Positions 47,296-58,511 of a DNA stretch of 64,000 nucleotides are shown in pieces (position 1 is the stretch's first letter; each line of letters opens with the position of its first letter). This DNA comes from Frankia casuarinae (lineage in GTDB: Bacteria; Actinomycetota; Actinomycetes; Frankiales; Frankiaceae): positions 5,208,001 to 5,272,000 of the forward strand of contig NC_007777.1 of the NCBI RefSeq assembly GCF_000013345.1. The letters are read 5' to 3'. The translations under genes were made by a program, and so were the position numbers. The notes below the pieces were generated by a model. It was not told the origin of the DNA. It searched no databases and saw only the letters and a program-made list of their open reading frames with translations.

Positions 47296-48573
47296 ATGAC
47301 ACTCGCGCCCGAGCGTGCCACCAGTCCCACCCTCGAGGTCGCGAACCCCGCGGTCTCGCTGTCCTGTCGGCACTGCGGCGCCACCTACCCGCTGTCCCCT
47401 ACGCATGTGTGCGTGGAATGCTTCGCTCCTCTGGAAATCGCCTACGACCCGGACCTGCTGGCTCGTGTGACCCGAGAGTCCATCGAACGTGGTCCGGCGA
47501 ACCTGTGGCGTTACGTCGGGCTGCTGCCCGCCGGGCATGACCCGGCGCGGCGGGTCTCCCTCGGGGCCGGCTGGACGCCACTGCGCCCGGCCCCGAGGCT
47601 CGCCGCGGAGCTGGGGATGAAGACGCTCTATATCAAGGACGACAGCGCCAACCCCACCCACTCCTTCAAGGACCGGGTCGTCTCCGTGGCGCTCACCGCC
47701 GCCCGTGAGCTGGGCTTCACCACGGTCGCCTGCGCCTCGACGGGCAACCTCGCGCAGTCGGTGGCGGCGCACGCGGCCGGTGCCGGGCTGCGCTCGGTGG
47801 TGCTCGTACCGCACGACCTCGAGGCTGGCAAGACGGTCTCCACCGGGGTGTACGGCGGGACGCTGGTCGCCATCCAGGGCAACTACGACGACGTGAACCG
47901 GTTGTGCAGCGAGCTGGCCGGAGAGTACGAATGGGCGTTCGTCAACGTCAACGTCCGCCCCTTCTACGCCGAGGGATCCAAGACGCTCGGCTACGAGGTC
48001 GCCGAGCAGCTCGGCTGGCGGCTGCCCGAGCAGGTCGTCGTGCCGATCGCCTCCGGTTCACTGCTAACAAAGATCGACAAGGCCTTCGGTGAGCTCGGCC
48101 GGCTCGGCCTGGTCGAGCCGACGCCGTACAGGGTGTTCGGTGCGCAGGCGGCCGGCTGCAACCCGGTGGCCGCCGCGTTCGCCCGCGGCGTCGAGACGGT
48201 CGCCCCGGTCCGGCCCGCCACAATCGCCAAGTCGCTGTCGATCGGCAACCCGGCCGACGGCCCCTACGCCCTCGACGTGGCTCGGCGGACCGGCGGGGCT
48301 ATCACGGACGTGACCGACGAGGAGATCATCGACGGGATCCGGCTGCTCGCCCGCGCCGAGGGCGTCTTCGGCGAGACGGCCGGTGGCGTCACCGTGGCCA
48401 CCCTGCGCAGGCTGCTGCGCGAGGGGCTGCTCGACCCGGCCGCCGAAACCGTCCTTTACAACACCGGCGATGGGCTGAAGACGCTCGACCCCCTCGTCGA
48501 GACGGGCGGACCGACCGCGACGATCAAGCCGTCGCTGCGCGCCTTCGAGGCCGCCGGCCTCGGCGACGACTGA
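47296..48573 (+). CDS. thrC: threonine synthase
   Basis: 425 residues. PLP enzyme converting O-phosphohomoserine to threonine. The N-terminus has a zinc-ribbon-like CRHCGATYPLSPTHVCVECF, common in this subfamily. PLP-binding Lys is in DDSANPTHSFKDRVVSVAL; phosphate-binding ACASTGNLAQSVAAHAA and IASGSLLTKIDKAFGELG follow. The ATG at 47296 is preceded by AGGAG, which overlaps the riboswitch P1 stem. O-phosphohomoserine can be a branch point between threonine and methionine in actinobacteria, which gives SAM control a metabolic rationale. Confidence 0.95.
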   Translation: MTLAPERATSPTLEVANPAVSLSCRHCGATYPLSPTHVCVECFAPLEIAYDPDLLARVTRESIERGPANLWRYVGLLPAGHDPARRVSLGAGWTPLRPAPRLAAELGMKTLYIKDDSANPTHSFKDRVVSVALTAARELGFTTVACASTGNLAQSVAAHAAGAGLRSVVLVPHDLEAGKTVSTGVYGGTLVAIQGNYDDVNRLCSELAGEYEWAFVNVNVRPFYAEGSKTLGYEVAEQLGWRLPEQVVVPIASGSLLTKIDKAFGELGRLGLVEPTPYRVFGAQAAGCNPVAAAFARGVETVAPVRPATIAKSLSIGNPADGPYALDVARRTGGAITDVTDEEIIDGIRLLARAEGVFGETAGGVTVATLRRLLREGLLDPAAETVLYNTGDGLKTLDPLVETGGPTATIKPSLRAFEAAGLGDD

Positions 48574-48700
48574 CTCGGGCCCGGCACGGCACAGCGCATT
48601 CGACGAACTTCGTGGACCACGCCGGACCAACGGAAGGGCCGCGGACGACGGCGGGGTGCCGCGGGGGATCGGCGTCGGGCACGCGGAACCATGGGCCAGC

Positions 48701-48726
48701 TTGCACTCACCCAGGCCGAGTGCTAA
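48701..48726 (+). promoter_or_regulatory. CIRCE operator 1 of groEL
   Basis: TTGCACTC, nine bases, GAGTGCTAA. This is the HrcA operator with one mismatch from TTAGCACTC-N9-GAGTGCTAA arms. It lies about 180 bases before groEL. Confidence 0.88.
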
Positions 48727-48734
48727 ACAAGACC

Positions 48735-48760
48735 TGGCACTCTCGCCTAGGGAGTGCCAA
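48735..48760 (+). promoter_or_regulatory. CIRCE operator 2 of groEL
   Basis: TGGCACTC, nine bases, GAGTGCCAA: a second HrcA-type inverted repeat, its centre 34 bases from the first. Arms are perfectly complementary to each other though they differ slightly from the consensus. Confidence 0.85.
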
Positions 48761-48766
48761 GGCTGA

Positions 48767-50524
<1,758 letters not shown>

Positions 50525-50564
50525 TCCAGCTCGTCACCCGCTGTACCCTGCACCACCGTCTGGA

Positions 50565-50599
50565 CGAGGGCGGCTCCGGTTCTCCCGGGGCCGCCCTCG
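50565..50599 (+). terminator. groEL terminator
   Basis: CGAGGGCGGC and GCCGCCCTCG form a perfect 10-bp stem with a 15-base loop, 41 bases after the stop codon. Confidence 0.75.
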
Positions 50600-50644
50600 T
50601 GCGTTCGCCCGTGCATCACGGCCGAAGGCTCCGTGCGGGGAAAG

Positions 50645-50682
50645 GCTTGCCCCCGCGGACGGGAGGTTCCGCGGGGGCAAGC
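50645..50682. terminator. 15-bp perfect inverted repeat after groEL
   Basis: Left arm GCTTGCCCCCGCGGA (50645-50659), eight-base loop, exact reverse complement at 50668-50682. Second strong hairpin after groEL, possibly a back-up terminator. Confidence 0.7.
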
Positions 50683-50847
50683 TCTCTGGCGTGGGAGCCG
50701 GGCGCCACTCGGGACGGAGCGAACGCCGGAAGGCACTCCCAAAGACGATCTTTCCAAGAACGCTCTTCTCGGCCGCCATCGACGGCGACCAAATTATCAT
50801 CGGGTAATCCAAGAGACAAGAGCTTTATATCACTCCTTTTGAACAAT

Positions 50848-50880
50848 TCGAAGGTCGTCTTCGTTAGACTTCGACCTTTT
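50848..50880 (+). terminator. AT-rich hairpin before Uma2 gene
   Basis: AAGGTC and GACCTT enclose an inner GTCT/AGAC stem, followed by TTTTG. It lies in an unusually AT-rich stretch (about 50755-50945). It looks like an intrinsic terminator or leader hairpin for the next gene. Confidence 0.4.
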
Positions 50881-50949
50881 GTCGCGACACGGACAATTAA
50901 CGCATGCCAGCTTTAGACAGCGGCCACGGCAACAGGCACGATAGCCATC

Positions 50950-51540
50950 GTGGTTCAGGCCCCCGCACAGCCGCGCTCCCATCGCCCCTCGATGACCGTT
51001 CCCACCCCCCCGGTCACCGTGGAAGATCTCGACACGGGCGGGCATGACGACGCTCGGTTCGAACTCCTGGACGGCTTGTGCGTCCTGCGACCATGGCCGA
51101 CACCGCTGCGGGCCCGCGTCACGGCGCGCCTGGTCCGGATCCTGGCGGACACGGCCACCTCCGGAGCTCATATCCTGCCGGCCGGGATCGGGGTGGAGCT
51201 GTCCCCCCGCAGTCTGCTCGTGCCGGACGTCGTGGTGGCGGCGGCGAGTGGTGACACCGGCCGTCGGTTCCGGGACACCCCGTCCCTCGTCATCGAAGTG
51301 GCCGACGCCAGCACCCGGCGCTACAACCGCACCCTCAAACTCGATCTCTACCGGCAACGCGGCGTGCCGTCCTGCTGGCTGATCGACCCGGACACCGCCA
51401 CCATCGAGGCGTACGACCTGGTCGCCGACGCGTACCTCGCCACCCGCACGGTCAGCGGGAAGGAGACCTTCACCGCCACCCAGCCCTTTCCGGTGGCGAT
51501 CCAGCCGGCCGAGCTGATCGACCCGCCCGACTCGGAGTGA
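50950..51540 (+). CDS. Uma2-family PD-(D/E)xK nuclease-like protein
   Basis: 196 residues. Uma2 family signature: ARFELLDGLCVL (start of fold), LLVPDVVVAAA (catalytic Asp), PSLVIEVADAS (Glu) and NRTLKLDLYRQRGVPSCWLI (Lys). The family is abundant in cyanobacteria and actinobacteria as isolated putative endonucleases, role unknown. A CACGAT hexamer seven bases before the GTG could make it leaderless. The upstream region is AT-rich and unlike neighbours, consistent with acquisition by transfer. Convergent with XPB. Confidence 0.85.
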   Translation: MVQAPAQPRSHRPSMTVPTPPVTVEDLDTGGHDDARFELLDGLCVLRPWPTPLRARVTARLVRILADTATSGAHILPAGIGVELSPRSLLVPDVVVAAASGDTGRRFRDTPSLVIEVADASTRRYNRTLKLDLYRQRGVPSCWLIDPDTATIEAYDLVADAYLATRTVSGKETFTATQPFPVAIQPAELIDPPDSE

Positions 51541-51592
51541 TGGCGCGACGCCGACCGCTACCCCGGGAAGCCCGCCGAAGGCCCGTGCGGGG

Positions 51593-53230
51593 CTAGCAGA
51601 CGTCGTCGGCGTCGACGATGGTGTAGGCGTAGCCCTGCTCGGCGAGGAATCGCTGGCGGTGCGCCGCGTACTCCTGGTCAAGGGTGTCGCGGGCCACCAC
51701 CGTGTAGAAGTGCGCCGTGCGGCCGTCGGCCTTGGGCCGCAGCACCCGACCGAGCCGCTGGGCCTCCTCCTGGCGGGAACCGAACGTGCCCGAGACCTGC
51801 ACGGCCACCCCGGCCTCCGGCAGGTCGATGGAGACATTCGCGACCTTGGAAACGACCAGTGTGGTGATCTCCCCGGTCCGGAACGCCTCGAACAGTCGCT
51901 CCCGCTCCCGGTTACGGGTGGAACCCTGGATGACCGGGGCGTCCAACAGTTCCCCGAGCTCGTCGAGCTGGTCGAGATACGCGCCGATCACCAGCACCCG
52001 GTCATCGGAGTGCTGGCGGACGAGACGCTCCACCACCGCCCGCTTGCTGCGGGCGGTGGCACACATCCGGTACCGCTCCTCCGGCTCGGCGACGGCGTAG
52101 GCCATCCGCTCGTCCTCGGTGAGCGTGACGCGCACCTCGGTGCACTGCGCCGGCGCGATCCAGCCCTGTGCCTCGATCTCCCGCCACGGGGCGTCATACC
52201 GCTTCGGCCCGATCAACGAGAAGACGTCGCCCTCCCGGCCGTCCTCCCGGACGAGGGTCGCGGTCAGGCCGAGCCGACGACGGGACTGGATGTCGGCGGT
52301 CATCCGGAAGACCGGCGCCGGGAGCAGATGCACCTCGTCGTAGACGATCAGACCCCAGTCCCGGGCCCCGAACAACTCCAGGTGCAGGTATTCGCCCTTA
52401 CGCCGGGCCGTCATCACCTGGTAGGTGGCGATGGTGACCGGCCGGATCTCCTTGCGCTCCCCGGAGTACTCGCCGATCTCCTCCTCGGTCAGCGAGGTGC
52501 GGCGCAGCAGCTCGTGCCGCCACTGCCGGCCGGCGACCGTGTTCGTAACCAGGATCAGCGTGGTCGCCCCGGCCTGGGCCATGGCCGCGGCGCCGACGAT
52601 GGTCTTCCCGGCGCCCGCAGGCAGCACGACGACCCCCGACCCGCCCTCCCAGAACCCGGCTACCGCGCCCTTCTGGTAGTCGCGCAGCTCCCAGCCGTCC
52701 TGGCGCAGGTCGATCCGGTGCGCCTCGCCGTCGACGTAGCCGGCGAGATCCTCCGCCGGCCACCCGAGTTTGAGCAGCACCTGCTTGAGCCGGCCGCGCT
52801 CGGAGGGGTGCACGGCGATCGTGTCGTCGTCGATGCGGGAGCCGAGCATCGGCACGACCTTCTTGGCCCGGGCCACCTCGACGAGCACCACCCGGTCGAG
52901 AGCACGCAACACCAACCCGTGGGCCGGGTCATTTTCCAGGCGCAGCCGACCGTAGCGATCCATCGTGTCGGCGATGTCGACGAGCAGGGCGTGCGGCACG
53001 GCGTAACGGGAGAAGCGAACCAGCGCATCGACAACCTGCTCGGCGTCATGACCGGCGGCCCGGGCGTTCCACAGCGCCAGCGGCGTCACCCGATAGGTGT
53101 GCACGTGCTCCGGAGACCGTTCGAGCTCGGCGAACGGAGCGATGGCCGACCGCGCCTCGACAGCACTGGGATGCTCGACCTCGAGCAGCAACGTCTTGTC
53201 CGACTGGACGATCAACGGGCCGTCCGTCAC
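51593..53230 (-). CDS. XPB/ERCC3-type DNA repair helicase
   Basis: 545 residues. Superfamily 2 helicase related to eukaryotic XPB. An N-terminal domain (1-175) with XPB-like FSRYAVPHALLVDIADTMDR and DGWELRDYQKGAVAGFWEGG (Q-like motif) leads to Walker A LPAGAGKTIVGAAAMAQAG, DEVH box IVYDEVHLLPAP, motif III GLTATLVREDG, and motifs IV-VI (VIQGSTRNRERERLFEAF, VSKVANVSIDLPEAG, FGSRQEEAQRLGRVLRPK). Orthologous in context to Rv0861c of M. tuberculosis, next to a helicase-associated protein gene. GTG start at 53230. Confidence 0.93.
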   Translation of the reverse strand: MTDGPLIVQSDKTLLLEVEHPSAVEARSAIAPFAELERSPEHVHTYRVTPLALWNARAAGHDAEQVVDALVRFSRYAVPHALLVDIADTMDRYGRLRLENDPAHGLVLRALDRVVLVEVARAKKVVPMLGSRIDDDTIAVHPSERGRLKQVLLKLGWPAEDLAGYVDGEAHRIDLRQDGWELRDYQKGAVAGFWEGGSGVVVLPAGAGKTIVGAAAMAQAGATTLILVTNTVAGRQWRHELLRRTSLTEEEIGEYSGERKEIRPVTIATYQVMTARRKGEYLHLELFGARDWGLIVYDEVHLLPAPVFRMTADIQSRRRLGLTATLVREDGREGDVFSLIGPKRYDAPWREIEAQGWIAPAQCTEVRVTLTEDERMAYAVAEPEERYRMCATARSKRAVVERLVRQHSDDRVLVIGAYLDQLDELGELLDAPVIQGSTRNRERERLFEAFRTGEITTLVVSKVANVSIDLPEAGVAVQVSGTFGSRQEEAQRLGRVLRPKADGRTAHFYTVVARDTLDQEYAAHRQRFLAEQGYAYTIVDADDVC

Positions 53231-53527
53231 CCGCCACCGCCCTTTCCGTCCGCCGTAGGTTCCGCCGTGGGTATCGACCCATCAGTGAACCACCAACACG
53301 AGCCGCCCTGCACCGATCGGTGCGGTGCGGGCCACCGGCGTAGCACCGGCACGATCACACCGGCGGCGCGCTGCTCGTTCACCGGCGCCCTTCGACGGTA
53401 CAGCCGACCACCGACACGGTAACCAGAGGGGCCGAAGCCCGACCGAAACCACCGCGGGTCCCGCGGGCAAGCGGGCACACCGGTACCGGTACAGGTACCG
53501 GCCCACCGGCCCACCGGCCCGCCCGGC
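53231..53527. other. intergenic region between helicase genes
   Basis: About 300 bases with no supported gene. Contains a GGTACCGGTACAGGTACCGG dyad-like repeat and a run of CCCACCGG repeats (about 53482-53522). It may carry the XPB promoter. Confidence 0.4.
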
Positions 53528-56041
53528 TCATGGCGGATCGGCGAGATCCTCCGCGGCGGCCGACCAGTCCGCCGCCACCGGCGGTCCGCCGAACGCGTCG
53601 TCGATGTCAGCGACGCCGGTCACCCGGTGCAGGACGAAACGACGCGGGCCGGCGCTGAGTTCGTCCCACGCGGTGAGCCAGCCGCCCTCGACGACGGTGG
53701 GCCGCACGATCCGGTCGCTCGGCGCACCCTGCTGGTCAACGTAGCCCAGCAGCACCCGGCGCCGGTCCCGGACGGCTCCCTGCAGCAGCACCAGGATCAA
53801 CGGCGCGGACCGGGTGAGCCCGACCTCGATGCCGGGAACCTCGCCGGCCGCCCGGACCGCCCGCGCGCTGTCGTCGCCCCGGCGGACCAGCCGGACCACG
53901 TCGCGCAGCTGGTTGATCCGGGTGTCGGCCACGTCGACCGACGCCGCGCGGGGACGCGCCGGCGTCCGATGGGCGGCGGGCCGGCGCAGCACCACCCGCC
54001 CGTCCGGGGCCTCCGCGACCGGGGCGAACCCGGCGTTGCGCAGGCCGGCGAGCATCTCCGCGGTCGGCAGTGGGGAGATGACGATCGTCGGCGCGATCCG
54101 GCGCAGCCCCAACGCCTGGGTACGCCGGTTGGCGACCACCTCGGCGAGCAGCGCCGTGTCCTCGCAGCGCAGGTAGCTCGCGGCGGGACCGGCCCGCAAC
54201 CGGCCGTGCCGCCGGGCGGTGTCGTCGATCAGATAGGTGAGGGCCTGCGGCACCCCGCCTCGACCGAGACGGACGAGCATCGCGTGGATGTCCTCCGCTA
54301 CCAGGCCCGAGTCCAGGCCGCGACGCAGCGAGGCCTCGGAGAACCGATAGACGGTGGCCGCGCCCGCGGACTCGACATCCGCCATCCGCGCCAGCTCCGC
54401 AGCCACCCGGGGTACCAGCGGGCCCGGGGCAACCGCGGTGAGATCCCCCTGCAGCAGCAGCTCCTCGACCGGCTCGGGCAGCAGCGGCGCAAGCGCGTCG
54501 GCGAGCCTGACGCACAGCCCTGGATCACCAGCCGCCGATCGGCTCGGCACGCCCACGTTCCGCGTCGGATCGGCGTTCTCCGCGTCGAGCTGGGCGGCGA
54601 GTAACCGACCGACCGTGCTCGGCGCGCCCCGGCCGGTCAGCCCGAGCAGCTCGGCCTCGACGATCGTTCCGTCGATCATCCCGGCGAGCAGCATTCCGCC
54701 GCGCCGGGGCGCTCGCCAGGTCAGCAGGGCACGCAACGACTCCGCGGTCGGCACCACCCCTGCGGGCGCCGCGGCCAGCGCCCGCAGGACCTGGGCACGC
54801 AGGTCCTGCACGGCCGGCCGCCGCACGTCCAGCGACAGGGGAGCGATCTGCCGGCCCCGTTCGTCCCGCTCGCCGACCAGCCAGGCGGCGGTCGGCGAGC
54901 GCAGCCAGCCCTCGACCAGTACGGCCCACCGGGCCGCCACCAGGTCGGTGCCCCAGCGGTCGTAGGCCGTGGTCGGCACGTACTGGACGTCAACCCCCGC
55001 GGTCGCGTCAACCAGGCCGGCCGCCGCGGCCAGCTCCACCACGAAGGCCGCGGTCCGCTCGTCAACGTCGAGCAGTTTCGCGGCGGCCCGCAGGTCCCGC
55101 ACGCTCAACCCGCCGGTGCGCAGCGGAGTGACCGGGCTCGCGCCCCAAGCGTCCAGCAGGGTGGTGACCCACCGGACGAGGGTGTCCGCCGCCAGGGCCG
55201 CCACGGCGTCAACCGCCGCCACCCCGACGACCTCTCCCTCGACGGCGGGCGGATGCGGGTGCAGGACCCCGGCCGGATGCTCGCCGCGCACGACCAGCCC
55301 AACCTCGCGCGGCAGCTCGACGGTCTCCTCGTCCAATCCGACGAGCAGGCCGCGGGCGAGTAGTTCCTCCACCGGGGTTCGGGCCGCGGACACCCCCAGC
55401 AACCGGCCCGCCTCCGTGGTGGCGCCGAGCGCCGGACCCGCGGCCAGCCGGTCCAGCAGCTGCCGCGCCCGGGAGGAGCAGGTCTCGATCCACTCCCGCA
55501 CCCGATCCGCGTCCGCGAAGGCGTCGCTCAACGCGTCGATCATCGCTTCCCGGACGGCGACCCCGGTCGTCGTCTCGTCGACCGCGCCCCGGGGCACCGG
55601 CAGGCCGGCCGCGGTCAGGAGCCGGGCGAGCTGGGACTGCCGGTACGTCGTCAGGCAGGCTCGCACGGGACGGCCGAGCCCCAGCGGGCGCACGCCGAGG
55701 AGGTCGACGACCATCCCGGTGACCCGCAGCTCGGCATCGTCGCCCCAGATGAGCCCGAGGTCACGAAGCCGGCCCACCGGCTCGGACACCTCCGAATGCC
55801 CGCAGAACCTTGTCAGCTCCGCCAGGGACACCGGCCGGGGAAGGATCGTCAACGCCTCCAGGAGCTCGCAGGCGCCCGTGTCGAGACGTTCCAACGCGCG
55901 GGCCACGCTGACCCGGATCTCCAGGCGGGCCGCAAGCACCTCGAAGTCCGGTGGGGGCGGCGTCGCCAGGTCCGGCCGTAGGAGGAAGAGCCGGGTCAAC
56001 GCCTGATCCGGAAGCGCACGCAACCAGTCCACAAGGGTCAC
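53528..56041 (-). CDS. helicase-associated-domain protein (XPB partner)
   Basis: 837 residues. Matches actinobacterial helicase C-terminal/associated proteins (Rv0862c type). The N-terminus [20 protein letters not shown] and [18 protein letters not shown] is a winged-helix-like region. The middle is Ala/Leu-rich and helical. The C-terminal third ([50 protein letters not shown] and [20 protein letters not shown]) contains the Helicase_C_3 domain and a WYL-like segment that often binds nucleic acid or nucleotides. No Walker motifs, so not itself a motor. Same strand as XPB and upstream of it; a joint DNA-repair role is inferred from conserved adjacency. Confidence 0.82.
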   Translation of the reverse strand: MTLVDWLRALPDQALTRLFLLRPDLATPPPPDFEVLAARLEIRVSVARALERLDTGACELLEALTILPRPVSLAELTRFCGHSEVSEPVGRLRDLGLIWGDDAELRVTGMVVDLLGVRPLGLGRPVRACLTTYRQSQLARLLTAAGLPVPRGAVDETTTGVAVREAMIDALSDAFADADRVREWIETCSSRARQLLDRLAAGPALGATTEAGRLLGVSAARTPVEELLARGLLVGLDEETVELPREVGLVVRGEHPAGVLHPHPPAVEGEVVGVAAVDAVAALAADTLVRWVTTLLDAWGASPVTPLRTGGLSVRDLRAAAKLLDVDERTAAFVVELAAAAGLVDATAGVDVQYVPTTAYDRWGTDLVAARWAVLVEGWLRSPTAAWLVGERDERGRQIAPLSLDVRRPAVQDLRAQVLRALAAAPAGVVPTAESLRALLTWRAPRRGGMLLAGMIDGTIVEAELLGLTGRGAPSTVGRLLAAQLDAENADPTRNVGVPSRSAAGDPGLCVRLADALAPLLPEPVEELLLQGDLTAVAPGPLVPRVAAELARMADVESAGAATVYRFSEASLRRGLDSGLVAEDIHAMLVRLGRGGVPQALTYLIDDTARRHGRLRAGPAASYLRCEDTALLAEVVANRRTQALGLRRIAPTIVISPLPTAEMLAGLRNAGFAPVAEAPDGRVVLRRPAAHRTPARPRAASVDVADTRINQLRDVVRLVRRGDDSARAVRAAGEVPGIEVGLTRSAPLILVLLQGAVRDRRRVLLGYVDQQGAPSDRIVRPTVVEGGWLTAWDELSAGPRRFVLHRVTGVADIDDAFGGPPVAADWSAAAEDLADPP

Positions 56042-56127
56042 GGGCGCTGTCCTGAGGCCTCGGCGGCCGGCATCGACACCCTCACGACGGTAGCTGGCGC
56101 GACGCCAGGCCGACAGGGCGCCGTCGC

Positions 56128-56643
56128 TCAGCCGGGCCGTGCCGCGTCACCTGGGCGGATGCCGGATTCGCAACCGCGGCGGACACCGGCACCGCGGCGA
56201 CGGGTGATGGCCCCGCGCGGCAGGTCGTCGTGCCGTCCAGCCGCTCCACCGCCGATCCCGACCCGGGCCGTCCCCACCTGATCGAGCACCCATCCGCAGC
56301 TGGTGTCCCACCGCAGTACCGCGATCGCCGGATCGGTACCGCCCAGCGGAGACAACACCGCAAACGCCCAGTCGGGTGCGCCGGTCGAGGTGCGGATGCC
56401 GGTGATGCGCAGACCATCCGGCGACACCCTGGACACCAGCGGGCTGTCGAAGACCGCCGCCGTGATCGCGGCGGCCTCGGCCTCGGTGGGCAGCCGGCCG
56501 GGTCCGTCGGAGGCGTCCGGGAGCTGCCCGGCCCGGCCGTTGCCGGCATGGCCCTGCCCGGCCCGGTCCTGGCCCACCCGCCCCTGGCCGCCACTGTTCA
56601 CGGTCAGGGGTGCCGCAGGAGAAGGTGCGGGTCTTGGACGCAC
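56128..56643 (-). CDS. hypothetical protein, 171 residues
   Basis: Family not recognised. The N-terminal third is Gly/Arg/Gln-rich low complexity ([18 protein letters not shown]). The middle looks folded: [56 protein letters not shown] and [15 protein letters not shown], reminiscent of small secreted actinobacterial domains. The C-terminus is basic. GTG at 56643 is chosen for a GGGAGG four bases upstream. No obvious signal peptide with this start. Same strand as the helicase-associated gene. Confidence 0.5.
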   Translation of the reverse strand: MRPRPAPSPAAPLTVNSGGQGRVGQDRAGQGHAGNGRAGQLPDASDGPGRLPTEAEAAAITAAVFDSPLVSRVSPDGLRITGIRTSTGAPDWAFAVLSPLGGTDPAIAVLRWDTSCGWVLDQVGTARVGIGGGAAGRHDDLPRGAITRRRGAGVRRGCESGIRPGDAARPG

Positions 56644-57064
56644 GTGGCCTCCCTGGATGCTTTGGCAGGCCAGGACGCGCGCTCGGCCGAACATCGGCGA
56701 CCAGGATGCCCGAGACGGGCCTCTTCGCGGCGAGGTCGACGGAATGCGACAGACCTACCGATACCGATTTCACACGCCCGGGGCCATCGGATGCAAGAGG
56801 ATTCGGCAAACTGGGCGCAACCAATTTCGCCGGGACCGCTTCTCCTGCTCCGCCGGCCCGGATGGTCCGCGTGGCCGAGGATCCACAGGTTACCTGGACA
56901 TTGCTTCGATCATACTCAATGGAGACCATAAAGCGACAAGTACGGCAACGGTGACAACAATCGCTCTCTGGTCGACAAACCTCTGCGTTGTATGCCATCT
57001 TTGCGAACTTTTTACGGGCCTGAGCCGCGAAGCCCAATCTCCGCCGACGGCGCCGGTCCAAGCC
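56644..57064. other. 420-base intergenic region
   Basis: No supported gene. The right half (about 56890-57010) is relatively AT-rich and likely contains the promoter of the 56128-56643 gene. No long dyads seen. Confidence 0.35.
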
Positions 57065-58255
57065 CTAACGACGCCGGTCGAACTGATCCACGAGGAAGGA
57101 CAGATGGTTCACCCGTCCCCAGTCCGCGACCCGGGACATCGTCCCGGCGTCACCGGGCAGGGCCAGTGTCCGGCCGAGCGAGACGCCGACGACGAGGACC
57201 GCCGCGAGCACCGCCGCCTGAATCGCGCTGAGTACCGGGTTACGCGGCTGGCGGCCCCCTCCAGCCGGGACTCGGGTACCGGCTCGGGTACGGGCTCGGC
57301 TACCGGCCACGCGGCCGTGCGGGCGGGCCGGCTCCGAGACGGCGGCAGCGTCGCCGGCATCCGGCCCGTCGACTTCAGGACTCCCCCGCCGACCCTGTCC
57401 CGGCGGGTCCGCTCGTGGCCGGCCGGAGGCAGCGCCCGGTGACATCCGATCCGGGGCGCGCCGGGGTTCCCCGGCGGTCCGTGGGCCGTCGTCCCTGATC
57501 GCGTGCTGGTACCCGGTGAAGCTGACCTCGTCCAGTAGCCCGGAACCCGGCCGAAGTCCGGAACCCGGCCGACCGCCGCCCCGGGAGAAGCCGTCCGGGT
57601 CCGGAGGAGATCCCCGGTCCAGCCCGGACGGCGCGCGCGGGTCCGGGGGAGACGAGGAATACGCGGGTCGGTGCCGGGGGGCATCGACCCCACCCGGCGG
57701 GGAGACACCCGCGCCGCGTGGGTCGGGCCAACCGCCGCGATGGTCGGATCGCTGCGCCGGCTCGGATCGCTGCGCCGGCTCGGGCCGCTCCCCGGGCGGG
57801 ACCGGCCCGCCCGGGGGCCGCCAAGCCGAGGCCGGCCGATCAACCTGCGCTGGCGTCACTGTATGAGATTGTACGATATCGTACGGTGTTGGATTGTCAC
57901 CGTACGCCGGTCCGTCGAACGTCGGCGCGGCGGCTCGCGGCGAGTGGCGGGGCTCGGGCCTCCTGGCGGATCTCGTCGCCAGCGTGCTGAACGCGACGAT
58001 CCGGCCCTCGGACGGCTGGCGGCGCCGGGGCGCGGCGGTTCCCTCAGCTGCCGGACCCGACCGGGGAGCGGCCCGAGCCGCGTTGGCAGGGAGATCACGC
58101 ACGGGGTCCGAGAAGTTCCGCGCCGGGTCGCGAACCGGACCGGCGGGTGGGCCGGGATCGGCGCCATCGCCCACCCGACCATGGTCCACCCGACCATGGT
58201 TCAGTCGCGGCTGCGCGCGCGTGCCACCGTGCGAGTTCCTGCCCTCAGCGACCAT
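57065..58255 (-). CDS. disordered hypothetical protein with C-terminal membrane segment
   Basis: 396 residues, family not recognised. Most of the chain (1-345) is Pro/Gly/Arg/Asp-rich and should be disordered, with short repeats (EPAQRSEPAQRS, RPGSGLRPGSGL). One hydrophobic helix near the C-terminus (VLSAIQAAVLAAVLVVGVSL) is followed by 35 residues ending HLSFLVDQFDRRR. That tail resembles the juxtamembrane part of larger exported enzymes, but the frame stops there and no continuation is found downstream. ATG at 58255 has AAGGGG nearby; a TTG start further up is also in frame. Confidence 0.5.
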   Translation of the reverse strand: MVAEGRNSHGGTRAQPRLNHGRVDHGRVGDGADPGPPAGPVRDPARNFSDPVRDLPANAARAAPRSGPAAEGTAAPRRRQPSEGRIVAFSTLATRSARRPEPRHSPRAAAPTFDGPAYGDNPTPYDIVQSHTVTPAQVDRPASAWRPPGGPVPPGERPEPAQRSEPAQRSDHRGGWPDPRGAGVSPPGGVDAPRHRPAYSSSPPDPRAPSGLDRGSPPDPDGFSRGGGRPGSGLRPGSGLLDEVSFTGYQHAIRDDGPRTAGEPRRAPDRMSPGAASGRPRADPPGQGRRGSPEVDGPDAGDAAAVSEPARPHGRVAGSRARTRAGTRVPAGGGRQPRNPVLSAIQAAVLAAVLVVGVSLGRTLALPGDAGTMSRVADWGRVNHLSFLVDQFDRRR

Positions 58256-58511
58256 CACCCGCCCCTTCCCGCCCCCGGCGCCTGGGCGCCACGTCACCGC
58301 ACCATCCACCGACGACGCGAACAACGCCGACAATCACCACCCTACGGAGGTGGCCCAGGACAACCCCGACACCGACCACGGTCATATATCGCAATCTACC
58401 CCAGAGTAGTCCTACCAATACGAATCGGAACAGGCGGCCCATCGGTGATCACACCACTTTTCGGTGTTCCATCAGGACATTCCTCCCGGAGCCGGGCCGG
58501 GCCGGGCCGGG

